Assembly: GCA_937880875.1 (NCBI GenBank)
Contig: CALGRI010000373.1
Span: forward strand, 1 to 33,956
DNA: 33,956 nt
Reading direction: 5' to 3'
Origin: an uncultured Pseudomonadota bacterium
GTDB lineage: Bacteria; Desulfobacterota; Desulfobacteria; Desulfobacterales; Desulfobacteraceae
Shown: positions 32,742-33,956 of the stretch, piece by piece
Position numbering within the stretch: the stretch's first letter is position 1
How the letters are laid out: each line of letters opens with the position of its first letter
Program-made: the position numbers and the translations under genes
The notes under the pieces: generated by a model
Told to the model about the DNA's origin: nothing
What the model saw: only the letters and a program-made list of their open reading frames with translations
The model's database searches: none

Positions 32742-32853
32742 CAACCGCTTTGATTATAAAATCCAAGCATCAACATATGAAGCAATGATTTGTCTTTCTG
32801 CAATGCTGTAAAACTTTTGGAAAAGGCGAGTATTAACCATAGAGGAAATGATT

Positions 32854-33726
32854 ATGAATACAAATGTTATTTTAACCTGTGCCGTGACCGGCGGAAGTGA
32901 TATCAAAGATAAACATCCGGGAATACCGGTGACACCTGAACAAATCGCAAAAGCAGCCATCGAGGCAGCACAGGCCGGTGCAGCAATCGCCCACATTCAC
33001 GTTCGAGATCCAAAAACAGGCCTTCCCGCAAGAGACCTGGAACTTTACAAAGAAACTGCAAAATTGATCAGAGCCAGCGACACGGATATCATTTTGAATA
33101 TTACCACGGGCATGGGCGGAGACCTGATTCCCGGCAAAGAAAATCCTGCCCTGGCCGGTCCCGGATCAGACATGATTACACCGGCCCAGCGGGTCCACCA
33201 CATCCAGGTCATCAAACCGGAAATATGTACCCTGGACTGCGGGTCATTCAACTATAGCAGCACGGCCTATGTCGCCACCATGGACATGCTCAGAGAAAGT
33301 GCAGGTCTGATTCAGAAGGCCGGTGTCAGACCTGAGATTGAAGCCTTTGAGTTAGGGCATATCTGGCAGGCCAAACAATTGATAAAAGAAAATCTGCTGG
33401 ATAAAAAAGCCCTTTTTCAATTGTGCATGGGAATTCCCTATGGCGCAGAAGGCACCACCCGAAATGTGGTCACCATGTTTGATGCCTTACCCCCGGGTGT
33501 CGCCTGGGGCGCTTTCGGCATTGGAAGGCAGGAGATGCCCATGGTGGCTCAGTCAGTGATCATGGGAGGCAACGCCCGGGTTGGCCTGGAAGACAACCTG
33601 TACCTGGACAAAGGTATACTGGCGACAAACGCTCAATTGGTGGTACGGGCAAAAGAAATTATTGAAAGGCTGGGAGCCAGATTGGCAACCCCGGCCCAGG
33701 CCAGAACAATCCTGGGGTTGACATAA
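32854..33726 (+). CDS. Beta-keto acid cleavage enzyme (BKACE, DUF849 family)
   Basis: This 290-residue TIM-barrel enzyme of the family typified by 3-keto-5-aminohexanoate cleavage enzyme (Kce) condenses a beta-keto acid with acetyl-CoA to give acetoacetyl-CoA and a new CoA-less or CoA product. The zinc ligands are visible as H47 and H49 in AHIHVRDP, plus Glu in GLEDNLYL. The start at 32854 has GAGG about 8 nt upstream; the ATG two codons earlier is too close to it. Stretches such as CAVTGGSD, GMGGDL and EICTLDCGSFN resemble the subgroup that cleaves 3-dehydrocarnitine to glycine betaine. That would fit this locus, but the assignment is an inference. Confidence 0.9.
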   Translation: MNTNVILTCAVTGGSDIKDKHPGIPVTPEQIAKAAIEAAQAGAAIAHIHVRDPKTGLPARDLELYKETAKLIRASDTDIILNITTGMGGDLIPGKENPALAGPGSDMITPAQRVHHIQVIKPEICTLDCGSFNYSSTAYVATMDMLRESAGLIQKAGVRPEIEAFELGHIWQAKQLIKENLLDKKALFQLCMGIPYGAEGTTRNVVTMFDALPPGVAWGAFGIGRQEMPMVAQSVIMGGNARVGLEDNLYLDKGILATNAQLVVRAKEIIERLGARLATPAQARTILGLT

Positions 33727-33727
33727 A

Positions 33728-33956
33728 ATGAGAATTGCTTTAATCGGAGCCGGGTCCATTGGAATGATATTAGGGGCTCTCATCAGCCGGGCAGGAGCGG
33801 ATATTGAACTGGTTGACTCCTACAAAGAACACGTAGATGCGCTGAATCGGGATGGGGCCAGAATTGTGGGATTCATGGATGCCACCATTCCAGTCAAAGC
33901 AGTCATGTCCGATCAAATGACAGGCAAATATGACCTGATCATTTCAACAACAAAAC
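33728..33956 (+). CDS. Ketopantoate reductase (PanE/ApbA)-like dehydrogenase, N-terminal part
   Basis: The frame begins one base after the BKACE stop codon and runs off the right edge; 76 residues are visible. The start MRIALIGAGSIGMILGALIS shows a GxGxxG nucleotide-binding motif at residues 7-12, followed by an acidic residue at the end of the second strand (ELVDS), suggesting NAD(H) preference. PanE-like proteins reduce or oxidise 2- or 3-oxo/hydroxy acids. Beside BKACE it might produce or consume the beta-keto acid, for example by oxidising a hydroxy acid such as carnitine. This is untested, and the C-terminal substrate domain is missing. Confidence 0.82.
   Translation, partial: MRIALIGAGSIGMILGALISRAGADIELVDSYKEHVDALNRDGARIVGFMDATIPVKAVMSDQMTGKYDLIISTTK

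Larger units (their letters stand above)
32051..32847. other. 797-nt divergent intergenic region between dppB and the BKACE gene
   Basis: No established gene is visible. From left to right on the plus strand it holds the dpp leader with a strong hairpin (32204-32221), a well-formed ribosome site on the minus strand (32293-32299) without an ATG, and the minus-strand sigma-54 promoter (32376-32391). These are followed by an AT-rich stretch, a possible short reading frame (32614-32739), a sigma-70-like promoter and overlapping hairpins (32692-32741). Confidence 0.6.

Noticed and set aside
32051-32847. Cobalamin riboswitch in the long intergenic region
   Set aside because: I looked for the B12-box-like conserved segments and did not find them. 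The hairpins present do not match that architecture.
1-33956. Mobile elements, CRISPR arrays, tRNA or rRNA genes
   Set aside because: No transposase-like protein, flanking inverted repeats, regularly spaced repeats or tRNA/rRNA-like sequence was recognised.

Overview
The window reads as one catabolic locus from an anaerobic bacterium, most likely a sulfate-reducing or related member of the Desulfobacterota (former Deltaproteobacteria). This placement is an inference. It rests on moderate GC content, sigma-54 enhancer-binding regulators, tungsten-type aldehyde ferredoxin oxidoreductase, ETF-linked flavoenzymes and corrinoid methyltransferases. No phylogenetic marker, rRNA or tRNA gene is present. 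The central theme is uptake and stepwise demethylation of quaternary or tertiary amines (betaines, possibly carnitine-like compounds), with methyl groups passed through a corrinoid protein to tetrahydrofolate.

Layout, left to right. (a) 220-4926, plus strand: a PAS/AAA+/Fis sigma-54 activator, then a -24/-12 promoter and a three-gene methyltransferase set: MttB-family methyltransferase, corrinoid protein and MtrH/AcsE-type methyl-THF methyltransferase. (b) 5020-5409, minus: a universal stress protein. (c) 14688 down to 5577, minus: a long operon led by a periplasmic binding protein, then LivG, LivF, LivH and LivM, a dimethylglycine/sarcosine dehydrogenase-like FAD-GcvT fusion, EtfB and EtfA. 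(d) 16393-14948, minus: a second, paralogous sigma-54 activator, divergent from (e). (e) 16674-23996, plus: second MttB-family protein, TIM-barrel isomerase-like protein, third MttB-family protein, four-cluster ferredoxin, aldehyde:ferredoxin oxidoreductase and DAO-type flavoprotein. After a 108-nt gap comes a 938-residue fusion of a DUF1638-like domain to a hydantoinase-A/oxoprolinase-type ASKHA ATPase domain. (f) 32050 down to 27008, minus: a peptide/nickel-type ABC importer (two permeases, a tandem-fused ATPase and a Tat-type binding protein). (g) 32854 to the right edge, plus: a beta-keto acid cleavage enzyme (BKACE, DUF849) and the start of a ketopantoate-reductase-like dehydrogenase.

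Working model. Two importers bring in methylated amines. Three pyrrolysine-free MttB paralogues demethylate different substrates or successive intermediates. They apparently share the single corrinoid protein and methyl-THF methyltransferase encoded at the left. The FAD-GcvT protein with ETF, and perhaps the DAO flavoprotein, would remove remaining N-methyl groups oxidatively. AOR and ferredoxin would oxidise an aldehyde formed from the carbon skeleton. The DUF1638-ASKHA fusion is a candidate ATP-dependent reactivator of the corrinoid protein. BKACE could feed betaine in from a carnitine-like beta-keto acid.

Regulation. Four sequences with correctly spaced GG/GC elements of sigma-54 promoters lie upstream of the three large operons and the second transporter operon, matching the two sigma-54 activators in the locus. 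A strong hairpin separates the binding-protein gene from the rest of the liv operon, and a convergent bidirectional terminator separates (e) from (f). I saw no insertion sequence, CRISPR array, tRNA or cobalamin riboswitch.
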